Assembly (NCBI GenBank): GCA_025667525.1 | Contig: JANFOE010000053.1 | Span: 560,501 to 624,500, forward strand | Length of the DNA: 64,000 bases | Reading direction: 5' to 3' | DNA from: Glebionis coronaria | Lineage: Eukaryota; Streptophyta; Magnoliopsida; Asterales; Asteraceae | Shown: positions 11,341 through 21,724 of the stretch, piece after piece | Layout of the letters: the number at the start of each line of letters is the position of its first letter | Position numbering within the stretch: the first letter of the stretch is position 1 | Position numbers and translations under genes: made by a program | The notes under the pieces: model-generated | Seen by the model: the letters and a program-made list of their open reading frames with translations, nothing else | Database searches by the model: none | What the model was told of the DNA's origin: nothing

Positions 11341-11954
11341 CTAAGAACATGACAAGCCGATTTCAGTAAAATCCTGGTGATTCTCACTGGACTGCTGTTA
11401 AGAACATCTTGAGGTATCTTAGGCATACCAAAGATATGTTTCTTGTTTATGGAGGAGATATGAAAAGAGAGCTCAGGGTTGCTTGCTACACTGATGCTGG
11501 ATATCTTACGGACACGAAGTCTCAGACGGGATATGTTTTCATGTTAAATGGAGGTGTTGTAAGCTGGAAAAGCGCAAAGCAGACCATCCATGCAAACCCA
11601 TCTACAGAGGTTGAGTATATAGCCGCTTCGGAGGCTAGTAAAGAGGCAGTTTGGATTAGGAAGTTTATTTCTAGGCTTGGTGTTGTTCCCACAAATAATG
11701 AACCTATGACGATGTATTATGACAATACCGGAGCCATTACTATAGCTAATGAACCAAGAATCACTAAAGGTGCGAAACATTATCGTTCCAAAGTTCACTA
11801 CCTCAGAGAAGTGATTGAACTGGGTGATGTTAGTCTGGAGAAAGTTCACACAGACGACAATCTAGCTGACCCCTTCACAAAGGCGTTAGACCTCAAAAAG
11901 CATTCCATGTTAACTCAGGGAATTGGTTTGCTTCCAGCTAATAGTCTCATGTAA
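11341..11954 (+). pseudogene. copia-1 RNase H
   Basis: After a stop near 11368 the frame runs open for 181 codons with the copia RNase H signature: ACYTDAGYLTDTKSQTGYVF (first Asp), STEVEYIAASEASKEAVWIR (Glu) and MYYDNTGAITIANEP (Asp), ending VHTDDNLADPFTKAL and a stop at 11952. RNase H removes the RNA strand of the hybrid during cDNA synthesis. All three catalytic acidic positions look present. Confidence 0.88.
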
Positions 11955-12839
11955 TCTGTGTTATCGTAGTATTTAGATAATTTGGGATTGTAAGACAATT
12001 ATTACTTTCTGATGAATAAAGATATTTGATGTTTGTTATCTTCATATAATTATTGTTGCCCCATGTTTGTATGTTTAAATCCTTGAAATTTTAATTATTC
12101 TAAACATGTCCATTGTCGGTTAAACAATATGGGAATATTGTCTACATTAAGGCAAATATGAGTGTTGTTAATATACTAGTATATATGGTGGACGGTTCCA
12201 ACCAAACTCATATGTTATTCATTGATACGAATATTGGATACCCCGAACTTTCGAATGGTTACTTTTGGATCCGTTGTCATGAGTAAATTCGAATATATTA
12301 ATGGTGAGGATTAGGTCATCCTTAGACTTGAGATGCAAAAAAGTTGTGCATGTGTGAATATCGCTTCTTGATTCTATGTCCAACTCTAGTTCGCTAGATC
12401 TATCTATAACGACTCTAATTGGAAGTGTTGTGAAGCAGCATCCACAGACCCTTGCAGTCAATACAGAATTCGTTCCTCCACTCTGATATAGTGCAGTGAA
12501 GTACCCTGGATCCCCTCCATAATTAATTAGGTAATTGTATGGCCGTACCCAAAGTGTAATCAAGATGATGCTTGTTACAATTTGGACTATCTAAATTAAT
12601 TTGTAAACGAGGAATTAAAGTTAAACTATATGGAATGAGTTAGGATCCATATTCATGGTTTAACCGGTAGATTGAAACGAAGGGATGATTATCAGCAAGC
12701 TCAAATAATCATACATCATTACTAGCTTTTAAGATCTTATTCTTGAAACTATCTAACTCAACATTTTTTCGGTTATAATGAAGTGTTGCTAAATGCTTCA
12801 TTATGGATGATGTATGTCTAAACTCTCACAAGTGGGAGC
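11955..12839 (+). other. copia-1 3' untranslated region
   Basis: No open frame of coding character. It matches the expected 3' internal region between RNase H and the LTR, and ends in the polypurine tract CACAAGTGGGAGC (12827-12839) immediately before the LTR. Confidence 0.75.
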
Positions 12840-13830
12840 TGTTGAGATATGCGATCGTTTAGCCATCGGTAAATGCGTGAGCCTATCAGGGGCACACACT
12901 CAATATGGAGAACACACGTTTATTTACGTTTTATTATTTATAATTAAACATTAATAAAAACTTCACGTTTTATTTGATTAACGATGGTTAAATTAATTAA
13001 CGGGATTTAATTAATTTAATACGAGTGCGTTATTTAAATTTGGAAGGAAATCGACTTCTAGAACACCCCTAAGTCCAGTCGGCGGATTATATTGTATAGG
13101 GGGTCCTAGAATATTTTTGGTTATTGGTTTTTGGTATGTTAATATTCAAGAATATTTGATTAAGGAAATCTTTTCCTTAATTGGTTTTCTTGGAGTGGGG
13201 AACAAGTAATTAGAGGAGGTGGAGATTAGTATAAATACAATCCCATACCCCTCATAATTTTTGTCTCTCCCTTGCCTCCTTGTTGTGTCCGATCGACCCA
13301 CCCCAACACCAAAACCATACAAACTTTTACTTTAACCTAAAATCACATTAAAGGTTTAACCTTTATAAGATCAATCATTTTTGGTGGTTTTCTTATAAAG
13401 TCTTAAGCTTTATAACTAAACCCTAGATCTCTAAATCTAGGTTTTAGTTCTCCCCTTGTGGTTCGACTAGATATAAACCCTAATTAGGGTTTCTGGTGAT
13501 TTTTCCAAGAGTCTTGTAACGTCTACAAAATCGATCCTTACGTAATCCCATTTAGGGTTTTGGATCTAGGGTTTTTAGTTGCAAGATCTATTAAAGTGAA
13601 GTTACCACTAGTATCGTGGTGTGTTCATTTGACATGTCGTGTGAGAAATCGTTAGAGGACGGTTACTTTACCGTTATAGCTTCAAGATCAAGATCATTAA
13701 TTGATTTATTCAATTAATTAAAAGGTTGGTTTTAATATTGGTTTTATTATGTGTTAATCATGTTTGTTATACTAGATCCATTCTGCTGCGTACTCGTAGT
13801 TAATGGTTTAACTAGTTCTAAATCCCAACA
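12840..13830 (+). repeat. copia-1 3' LTR
   Basis: A 991-bp LTR with inverted ends TGTTG...CAACA, starting right after the polypurine tract. A TATA-box-like TATAAATA lies at 13230-13237, followed by C/T-rich sequence, the usual promoter layout of a copia LTR. The base run after it (GCTAT) would be one half of the target-site duplication, but the 5' side is missing. Confidence 0.88.
13230..13237 (+). promoter_or_regulatory. TATA box in copia-1 LTR
   Basis: TATAAATA about 390 bp into the LTR, followed within 60 bp by a C/T-rich stretch (CTCTCCCTTGCCTCC). This is the expected U3 promoter of the element. Confidence 0.5.
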
Positions 13831-14054
13831 GCTATGAGTTCAGTAAGAGATTTGTATGTCTTACTGCCTCTTAATGCTGATTGCTCAACGACTTGAAAAA
13901 ACATCAGTTTTAATGGCTCAAATGACCGCGCCTGAATAAATCATATTAAGATGTTGTTGAGAGGCATTTATTTAAAAACAAAGACCACCTAAATATTTTG
14001 TATGGGTGAGAGTGTAAACCTATAACGAAAGCCCAAACAGATAGGGTTGATATG

Positions 14055-14190
14055 GTGGAAATAAGGATGTTAACGTGGACATGTGGCATGCCCATATTAG
14101 ATATGTATTAAAGCATAACTGGAAGTGGCGACTAGTATTTACAATATGAAAGAAGGTCGACTAAAATAATTTGGACATCTCTTGAGGAGT
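14055..14190 (+). pseudogene. LINE-type reverse transcriptase C-terminal scrap
   Basis: Plus-strand codons read IRMLTWTCGMPILDM and, after a frame change, LEVATSIYNMKEGRLK-stop-FGHLLR. This resembles the C-terminal segment of plant LINE-like reverse transcriptase ORFs (a MLRW.CG motif, then KM.EGRLRWFGH). Only about 45 residues remain, with a stop at the Trp position and a frameshift. No LINE tail or TSD is visible. The rest of 13831-14604 shows nothing I can assign. Confidence 0.5.
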
Positions 14191-14614
14191 TAAAAAAGCC
14201 TATTAGCTGAGTAGAAACTTTCAGAATAATTTAAATCCACATGGTTTGAACTCACATACACACACTCAAACCAAGAAAAACCCCCATTTTCAGATGATTT
14301 GAGTGACTTTAAAGTTGTTTGGGTTTAACAAGATTTGATTTGAGAACTCACATATATTAAAATGATAACAATAAATTCTTTTTCCACCAGGTTACCCTTG
14401 AGTCAATAACTCTCATATTAGTTGGCTCGAGGAAAAAGTGTTGACCAAAGCTTAGATGAGAGGATATAATAAAGATATACATAACCCGATTAGCCCACGT
14501 CTTGATCATAACGAGGTATAAACTCAAACAAATTATCTTGAAAAATAATCATTTAACCAACTTTCACTTCAAAATAAATTACTCCTTTTCACACATATCT
14601 TGATAATAAAAATT

Positions 14615-15398
14615 GGGCAAATGACAAAAAATGTATCAAACTTAAAGGTCATTTCCAATTAAGGTATCATATTTTTTTTCATCCATGAAGAGGCACTCAA
14701 CTTATTTTTATGGCCAATTTAGGTATTTTCGTTAAATATTTAACGATTATTCGTGAAGTTTTAACATTTCAAGTCCACCGCTACCGTCATTAATTGGCAA
14801 CCCTACCTATTGTCGTCATCATACAATCATCGCATGTTGGGAGATCCAAAATCGCATCATTACAATCATCGCATGTTGGGAGATCCAATCGATTTTAGTA
14901 ACGTACATATGTGCTTCTACTGTATGTGCAATAAAACAATTTATAAGCAAAGGCAAAATATATAAAGATGAATTATGGTACGCTTGACAGTGACATACCT
15001 ATCCATTAGTGCACTACGTTTTGAATTTTAGATTTGTGGAGTAAATATTTGTTTTATGTTACCCTATTTCATCCTTCTGAACCCGTGGACAAACACGAGT
15101 TGATGCACTTTTATGGCAGAATCATATCCAGTAGTAACAATAAAGGTCGGCGATTTACAGTGGTGGGGTTGATAATGGAGGCCGTTTTGGGTAGTGAAGG
15201 TGGTGAGGATGATCAGAGGTGATGTTAGTGACGATGGACTTAAAATGTAAAACTTAAGGAAAGATCGTTAAAATATTTAACGAAAATACCTAAATTGGCC
15301 AAAAAAATAAGTTGAGTGCCTTTTTATGCCCAAAAATAAGTATGATACCTTAATTAGATATGAACCATAAGTTTGATATATTTTTGTGCCATTTACCC
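14615..15398. mobile_element. MULE-type non-autonomous element with 9-bp TSD
   Basis: Terminal inverted repeats of about 160 bp (14615-14775 and 15236-15398) begin GGGCAAATG and end CATTTACCC. The outer bases are flanked by a perfect 9-bp direct repeat ATAAAAATT at 14606-14614 and 15399-15407. Long TIRs plus a 9-bp TSD are the hallmark of Mutator-like elements. The 784-bp element has no transposase. Its core has a direct duplication of CATCGCATGTTGGGAGATCC near 14830 and 14868. Confidence 0.9.
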
Positions 15399-15681
15399 AT
15401 AAAAATTTGGTTGACATTTCCAAACATTCAATCCATATTCAAATATTTTGGTCATCTAGCCATCATTTAATCAGATTCCAAGCACCTTTCAAACTTCCAC
15501 TTTATTATTGTATACAATGCATGTACATATATCAAATGAATGGCCCAATTTGAAAGAAACCTTCAATCTCCCACCTTATTATACTTCTTGTGTTCAATGT
15601 ATCACTTTATGAACATTAAAAATATTTTCTATATAAATACAAGATCAAAATAGGTTAGCACAAACAAATCATACACACAAC

Positions 15682-16133
15682 ATGGCTTCCCATCTTAAAG
15701 GTGTGAAAAAACAACAATGACAGACGAGATTCGAAGAGCATTATGCAAGCACAACAACGATAATCCAAGTCTCACTTAAAAGCAATTGCAAGAATGGGTT
15801 CATAGTAACTATGGTTTGTAGGTGAGTCAACCGACAATATTGAATACAGTTAAGCGGTCTTTAGAGTATCTCTCACTTTCTCCCGAAAGAGGCAATGTTA
15901 AGCGACACAAACCGGCAAAATTTCCTGACCTAGAAAAATCTCTCTATGAATAGATTCTTCAATATCAAGATCATGTGAATATGACAGGTGAACTAATTAT
16001 CGAGAAGACAAAAAAGTTCATGAAAGATATGTACCTAGTGGATACTCCAGACTTTACTTTTTCTATTGGTTGGCTTGAAAAGTTCAACAAAAAACAAAAC
16101 ACAATTGAGTCATTTTTCAAGAAACCTTCATAA
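15682..16133 (+). pseudogene. CENP-B-type DNA-binding protein with C-terminal PIP box
   Basis: An ATG at 15682 opens MASHLKGVKKQQ; a one-base frameshift then leads to MTDEIRRALC at 15717 and on to 16133. The middle (SQPTILNTVKRSLEYL) looks like the first helix-turn-helix, and YQDHVNMTGELIIEKTKKF plus FSIGWLEKFN is the HTH of the CENP-B/Tc5 type found in pogo transposases. Three in-frame stops occur, two where Gln codons are expected and one where Trp is. The protein ends QNTIESFFKKPS, which fits the PCNA-binding PIP box (Q-x-x-I-x-x-F-F). No DDE catalytic domain lies between the HTH and the PIP box, so this was a ~150-residue protein or an internal-deletion derivative. Confidence 0.68.
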
Positions 16134-16334
16134 ATCATTCATGTAATATGCTATATATAAGGAATTATTAATTTATATTTTATATGGGGTCTAAAGAAAT
16201 TATCAAAAATGTATTATCTTATAATTTTAGCGAATTATTAATTTAGCACCCTATCCCCGAGTTGGGACCGGCAAAAAATATTATCTTAGAGAGTTTATTA
16301 AATAATCGAGTATTAATTTATCGAGTTTCTACTG
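15682..16334 (+). mobile_element. pogo/Lemi1-type element, 3' portion
   Basis: The right end TATTAATTTATCGAG...CTACTG|TA at 16311-16334 is the inverted form of the CAGTA... terminus of plant pogo-like (Lemi1/Emigrant) elements, with TA as the insertion dinucleotide. Together with a CENP-B-type coding remnant just upstream this identifies the family. I could not find a matching left terminus, so the 5' end is lost or diverged. Confidence 0.65.
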
Positions 16335-16681
16335 TAGTAGGGGTGTGCACAGATCGGTTTGGGTCAGTTTTTGCCAAAAACCAAAACCAAAATGTAATTA
16401 ATGGTTCATCTCAAGAAACGATTAGCCTACCAGACAAAAGTTCCCTAAGGAACACTAACTCAAATAAGTACAAAGGATTCGATCTAGGCCGTTCAATTCA
16501 AAAACAATCTGATGGTTGATATATGATAAAGAGGGGCAATTAAGTAATTTCACATTATCCACCAAGACATTAACAAGGTTTTTTTCTTCTTCATTTCGAC
16601 CACCATCGTTAAAAAACACACAACGCACACACACTCGAAAAAACCTAATCAAAATTGATCCTAATTGATTGTTGTTATAAA

Positions 16682-16784
16682 ATGGATCTGCAATATGAGA
16701 TAAGCATTTCTAAAGATGATATGTTACCCAAATCGTTGTCGGTGTCGGTTTCTGATCAAAATAAGCTTCAAAACATTGATTCTG
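16682..16784 (+). CDS. possible first exon of an unrecognised gene
   Basis: ATG at 16682 opens 34 codons (MDLQYEISISKDDMLPKSLS...) that run into a plausible splice donor, TCTG|GTATATTG. The preceding 100 bases look like a 5' leader. The codons are rich in Ser/Asp and not repetitive. I do not recognise the protein and no second exon is evident before the Aurora-like remnant 1 kb downstream, so it could equally be a chance frame. The stretch 16785-17840 has nothing else I can assign. Confidence 0.25.
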
Positions 16785-17840
16785 GTATATTGTCTTGTTT
16801 ATAATTGTTCGGATGCTCGATTATCGGTTAGGGTTTCACTATCTTGTTTCCAGATTTCTTATCTTTTAGAATTAGGAAATTAGCTACCACTTTCAGAATG
16901 CTTATTTCTCTAGTTGGGTTCAACGTTAGTGTTCTTTAGTTATATGTTTATCTTCTTCTTGTTATTGTTAGCTTAATATTTTTTGGGGATGTTTGGGTAA
17001 AAGTGAACCCTTATGTCAGAATAAGTTGTTTCTGTTGTTCCTCGCCTAATTGTTCTCCGTGTTTAGAGGTTGTTTGTGTTTAGCCTAATTGAACATCTTA
17101 ATAGCTTAATATGTTTTTAAAAAGCTAAACAGCTTCGTGAAGTTTTTTGGTTAGCATATAATAAGTTTAGTACCCTTCACGTTTGAGAATAGGCTTTACT
17201 AAAACACTCTTGTCTGGTGACTTCTATAACTCATGCTAAGGTCTCTTGAATTCTCTGGCATTGAGTAAATAATAACGCGTAAACAAGTGCAATGAAGTTG
17301 CTTCTTCTTTTCCACAACTCACCATTATAAACCATACAAGAGAGAACACTTGTATAACTTCAATCTTGATCTAGGTGTTTCTTGAAGTTATTGGCAGCCA
17401 AAGTGAAGTTCGAGAGCTGCACATTTTGACTTTATCCAAAAACTTAAAGTGGGTCTATAGTTTTAATAAAATAAATGAATGTGTTAATGAAGTATTAAAT
17501 ATGATTATGCAAATGTTTATTATGATTTATTCATGTTATTGATGATATAAGGCATGGTTGTTGTCGTAAGTTTGCACACACCTCTGTTTATTTGTTGAAA
17601 ACCTCAAAGAGACAATCCAACACACCTCAAAATAGCGAATTTGTTAGAAGAGTTTCACATGCTATATCTCCCTGTCAATGAGACATATGTCGGTGGACTA
17701 ATTTTGTATAAAAAATGAGATTTTGGATTAAATTTTTAGAAGTTAAGTTTTATGACAAATATAATTCAGCGAGTCCAATAACAATGTTGGTTTTGTAATC
17801 CAAAAGAACTAATATTTGCTTATTTAAATGTAGAAATGTA

Positions 17841-18121
17841 ATGGCTTCCGAACCAGTTAAATGATGATGGACTATTAAAGATTTTGAACTCGAACGACCT
17901 CGTGTAAAGGGAAAATTCGACTAAGTCTACGTCAGTGATAGTCTAATTCGAGTTTCAAGATTTGTAATCATGTGCTATGATATGTAATCATGTAGTGGAG
18001 AGTGTGGACCATGATGCTAGTGTTGATATATGGAGTCTTGGAATCATGTGTTATGAATATCTCTATGGCGTACCTCTGTATGAAGCAGTAGAGCATTTTG
18101 ATACATATAAAAAGGTGATGT
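17841..18121 (+). pseudogene. Aurora kinase pseudogene, internally deleted and cut by copia-2
   Basis: From ATG 17841 the frame reads MASEPVK-stop-WWTIKDFELERPRVKGKFD-stop-VYV, matching the start of a plant Aurora Ser/Thr kinase domain (DFE-G-P-GKGKFG-VYV). The glycine-rich loop is damaged. At about 17985 the sequence jumps to VESVDHDASVDIWSLGIMCYEYLYGVPLYEA, the Aurora segment just after the APE motif, so some 150 residues including the catalytic loop and DFG are missing. No introns are seen in the remaining part. At FDTYKKVM the copia-2 LTR begins. Aurora kinases phosphorylate histone H3 and drive mitotic spindle function; this copy cannot. Confidence 0.78.
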
Positions 18122-18957
18122 TGAAAGTTTATGGACTTATATTTAATAGTCGTATGATAGGATCGAACTCGAGATTACGAGATTGCACTCAATACGTAAA
18201 AAGTTAATTTAATTAATAAATATATTTATTATATTTATTAATCTATTTAATAAATATATATATTTATGTATTTATTTAATTAAACAGAGACATTACTTTA
18301 ACGATCGTTAATTAATTAAGAGTTAAGTATTAACTAATGTTAAATTAATATATAGTAAGTAAATTAAAAAGAAAGAAGTTTGGAAGGTTCTAGAAAACCC
18401 TATGAGGGTGTTCTAGCCGTCGGCTATGGGGGAGAAAAAGGAAGGGGAAAACTTTCCTTTTATTTGTTTATGGATACAAGTGTAGGCCTATATAAACAAA
18501 CCCTTCTCCTTATAATTCAAGACATCACAAATCTCTTCCTCTCTCTCTCTTTGGTCGATTGCAGAAGAAACCCACAAAGGGGTTTTGGTTGGTTTTCTTG
18601 GTTGATCTATTTCATTTATAATCTAGTCCTAACCCCTTTCTAGGGTTGTTGGATAGATTCTCTACAAGCGTAGAAGCTCGGTTTACACGTGCTAAAATCG
18701 GTTATCTTGTTGTATTACGTGTGTACAAGATCGTAATATAGTCTTACTTTATACTATATCTTGGTGGTGTTCGTTATAAACCCTAATTGGTGATTCGTTC
18801 TTTATCTTGTGGATTTGCTTTAGCGTAAAGGTATGTAACCCTAATTCGATTAATTATAATTGTGTTATTATTATCTTCTTGTTAAATCGCTTCTGCTATG
18901 TGTGCTTTGATCTCGTTTAGGGTTTTATATAATTGTTATGATGTTTATAAACCTTCA
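18122..18957 (+). repeat. copia-2 5' LTR
   Basis: An 836-bp LTR from TGAAAGTTTATGG to AAACCTTCA. The start is fixed by comparison with the 3' copy (after its polypurine tract) and the end by the primer-binding site. A TATA box TATATAAA lies near 18489-18496, followed by CT repeats. Confidence 0.88.
18489..18496 (+). promoter_or_regulatory. TATA box in copia-2 LTR
   Basis: CCTATATAAACAAACCC in the LTR, also present in the 3' LTR at about 33988. It precedes a CTCTCTCT tract and is the likely core promoter of the element. Confidence 0.5.
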
Positions 18958-18958
18958 G

Positions 18959-18970
18959 TGGCATCGAGAG
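18959..18970 (+). other. copia-2 primer-binding site
   Basis: TGGCATCGAGAG one base after the LTR end resembles the initiator tRNA-Met complement TGGTATCAGAG with small differences. The leader that follows, 18971-20462, is AT-rich and shows no coding signal. Confidence 0.55.
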
Positions 18971-20462
18971 TCATTTTAACATGTTATAATTATCAAAAAT
19001 CTATATTTTTTTAACTAATAATTGTTTTTAGTTAAAACTACATGTTTTTACGTTTTCTTAAAAATTAGGGTTTTGTTTTTTAAAAATTAGGGTTTTTTGG
19101 CCGATTTTTATATAAAAAATTGAATTGTATTTGAAACCCTAAATTACATGTGGGATAATTTTAGATTAAATTGCATGATTAATTGTTATGTCATGTATGA
19201 TTACGATCTGAAGAGATTTAATTGTTAAGATTTGTGGGAGGATCCATGATTAACGTGCATGTCTTCATGGATTGTAAAATTATATGTTTATATGATTTTA
19301 TGTGCTACATGATTATTTGATTCAATAAATCTTGAATTCGGGAAGACTTTTATATGAATATAAAAACCTAGATTTTATGATTATTGAATAAATCGTATGC
19401 ATGTGGCTATTCGATTTATTTGTTACACATATAAATTTTTATGTGTTTATGATTTAGTGTTTTTTACTTGTTTATATTAAAAATGTATGAATTGTTGTAA
19501 ACAATGTTTTTTTAAGAAAAAACGAATATGGAAGAAATCATATTAAAAAATAAGATTTGTTTTGAGATCTAAATTACATAGAATTACGTTTATTGGTGAA
19601 TTGCAATAATAATTTAACGACCTACTCTTTTTGACAAACTATAAAGTGAGTATAATGCACCGCTGGTCATGTACCCGGTTAAGGAAGTATGTGTTATGCC
19701 ATTAGTCGTTGACCAAATTCCCGGCTCGCCTGTACGTCAAATTGAAATTACCTACGATTATTACTTGCATTATACCTTAGGGTTGATTTATCGCAAATTC
19801 ACATCTGAATCACAATGAATAAGGTTATTGCTTTGTGCTCTAGCCGAGTTCTAGAATAAGTACGTTGTGAATAGTTGTGGGTAAACTCTTTAATTGGTTT
19901 AACCAATACCTCAATATAATTTATGTAGAAATTTAGTCTCGTGAAGAAGTTTACTAAATGTTTATACATTGATTTTGGCATCAAAATTTATACCCTTAAA
20001 ATTTAAGTCGAATGCTCCTAATTGACGAACACTTGAAATTACTACGTGATCAAATGAGATTTTTGGGTGATGTTGTGATGGAGAGAAAACTTTCATAGAA
20101 CGAGAATTCGTATGATGGTTTTACATTACTCAGATTAGACGACTTAATTAAGTTACCTAGTGAGATCTGGAAACTTAAGGCATCCAGAAGGGATGAAACA
20201 TGTTTACAATGCAAAACGTTCTTTTGGCAATGTAAATCCCTTAAAATATCTAGAAATTGAAAATTGTTTGTCAATTGAATTGTTCGAGAAGTCGCTATGT
20301 TGAGTACATTCATTACTAGCAGTTCAACTGATGTAATGAATTTATATCAATATAGTTCTAAAATTCAAGGAAAATATTATGGTTTATATACCGGGGTAAT
20401 TTTATTTTCTTGAAAGTATTTTATTATCGAAAATACTAATATTTGAACTTAGTTCTATAGAA

Positions 20463-21330
20463 ATGGATCAACCCGACAATAATACTATAAGTTCTGCGTT
20501 CAAATCTTTCTTTGATCGTCCTGAACTTACTGGCCCAAACTTCAATGATTGGTATCACTCACTAAGAATTGTCTTGAGAGTAGCAGGTACTATTGATATA
20601 TTGACTACTCCTTATCCGGAGGATCTTGCTGAAGGAGCATCTGATGCGCAAAGGCTTGAACATGGCTAGTATTAAGAAGCACTCTGAGGTGGCTGGCTTA
20701 ATGTTAGGAAAAATGGATCCTCCACTTCAACACAAGTATGAGCTATTTTCACCTAAGAGAATGCTTGATGAGCTCAAGGCTATGTTCGAAAAGCCGCAAG
20801 CTGTAGAGATCTACGACTTAGTAGATGCTTTGGATAGTTGCAAGCAAGCTCCTGGAAAGTCTGTTATTGCCCATTACATGGAGATGAGGGGTTATATGGA
20901 ACAGCTCATTGCACTAGGACAACCCTATGATCATAATATGGCTATCAACTGGATCAATGGGTCCCTTAACAAGGACTTCAATGATTTCGTTCGAAACTAT
21001 AATTTGCATTGCACGGGGAAGACAGTTAATGATTTGCATGCAATGCTCATTGACTATGAAAAGGGGTTGAAAGACAAGGCATCTACCGCTACGCCTTCTG
21101 TACTAATCATACAAAAGGGTAGAGTGAGTAAGCCACAACTGCAAGGGAACAAGAAAAAATGCAAAGGCAAGGGTGATAAGGGCAAGCAAGTTGCGACTTA
21201 TTCGATACCTAAGTAGAACTTTATCACAAAGAATAAATCTCAGAAAGATGAGACTTGTCACCGTTGCAAGGCAAGTGGTCACTGGAAGAGGAAACCCTCT
21301 TTACCTCGAATAATTGCGAGAAATAAAGAA
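20463..21330 (+). pseudogene. copia-2 gag
   Basis: ATG 20463 opens MDQPDNNTISSAFKSFFDRP followed by LTGPNFNDWYHSLRIVLRVA, the N-terminal region of copia Gag. A frameshift near 20640 moves to ASIKKHSEVAGLMLGKMDPP and the UBN2 helices (FVRNYNLHCTGKTVNDLHAM). A stop at 21214 precedes the zinc knuckle CHRCKASGHWKRKP, whose last Cys is replaced by Pro. The same ligand is lost in copia-1. Gag would form the virus-like particle. Confidence 0.85.
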
Positions 21331-21366
21331 GAAGTCTGAGCAGAGCGCTGCAGCTTCAGGTACTTT

Positions 21367-21615
21367 ATGATTGAATTATTTAATTTGACATACAAATTAA
21401 ATTCCTGGGTATATGATACGGGATGCGGTATTAACATTTGTAATACGCTGCAAGGATTTAATCTGGAAAGGAAGCTATCCTATGGGGAACAATTTCTACA
21501 AGTGGGCAATGGCGCACAAGCAGCGGTTGAAGGTATAGGAACATTTAATTTAGTTTTACCTTCGGGGTTTAGTACTGATTTTAAATTATCGTCATTATGC
21601 ACCTACAATTGTTAG
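21367..21615 (+). pseudogene. copia-2 protease
   Basis: An 82-codon frame with SWVYDTGCGINICNTLQGF, the copia aspartic protease active site with intact DTG, then FLQVGNGAQAAVEGIGTFNL, the flap-side segment. It ends at a stop near 21613, with the C-terminal half of the protease continuing in another frame before the integrase. Confidence 0.8.
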
Positions 21616-21724
21616 AGGTGTTATTTCCTTTTCTTGTCTGTTGAATAATGGATTCGTTCACACTATGGATAATAATGGAATTTCTGTTTGAAAAAATGGT
21701 ATTTTCTATTTTAATGCAATATCT

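Larger units (their letters stand above)
8199..13830 (+). mobile_element. copia-1: 5'-truncated Ty1/copia retrotransposon
   Basis: Plus-strand order gag, protease, integrase, reverse transcriptase, RNase H is the Ty1/copia order. The element begins mid-gag at the junction with gypsy-1, so the 5' LTR, primer-binding site and gag N-terminus are missing. A 991-bp 3' LTR closes it. The coding part has at least five stops or frameshifts, so it is dead. Confidence 0.92.
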
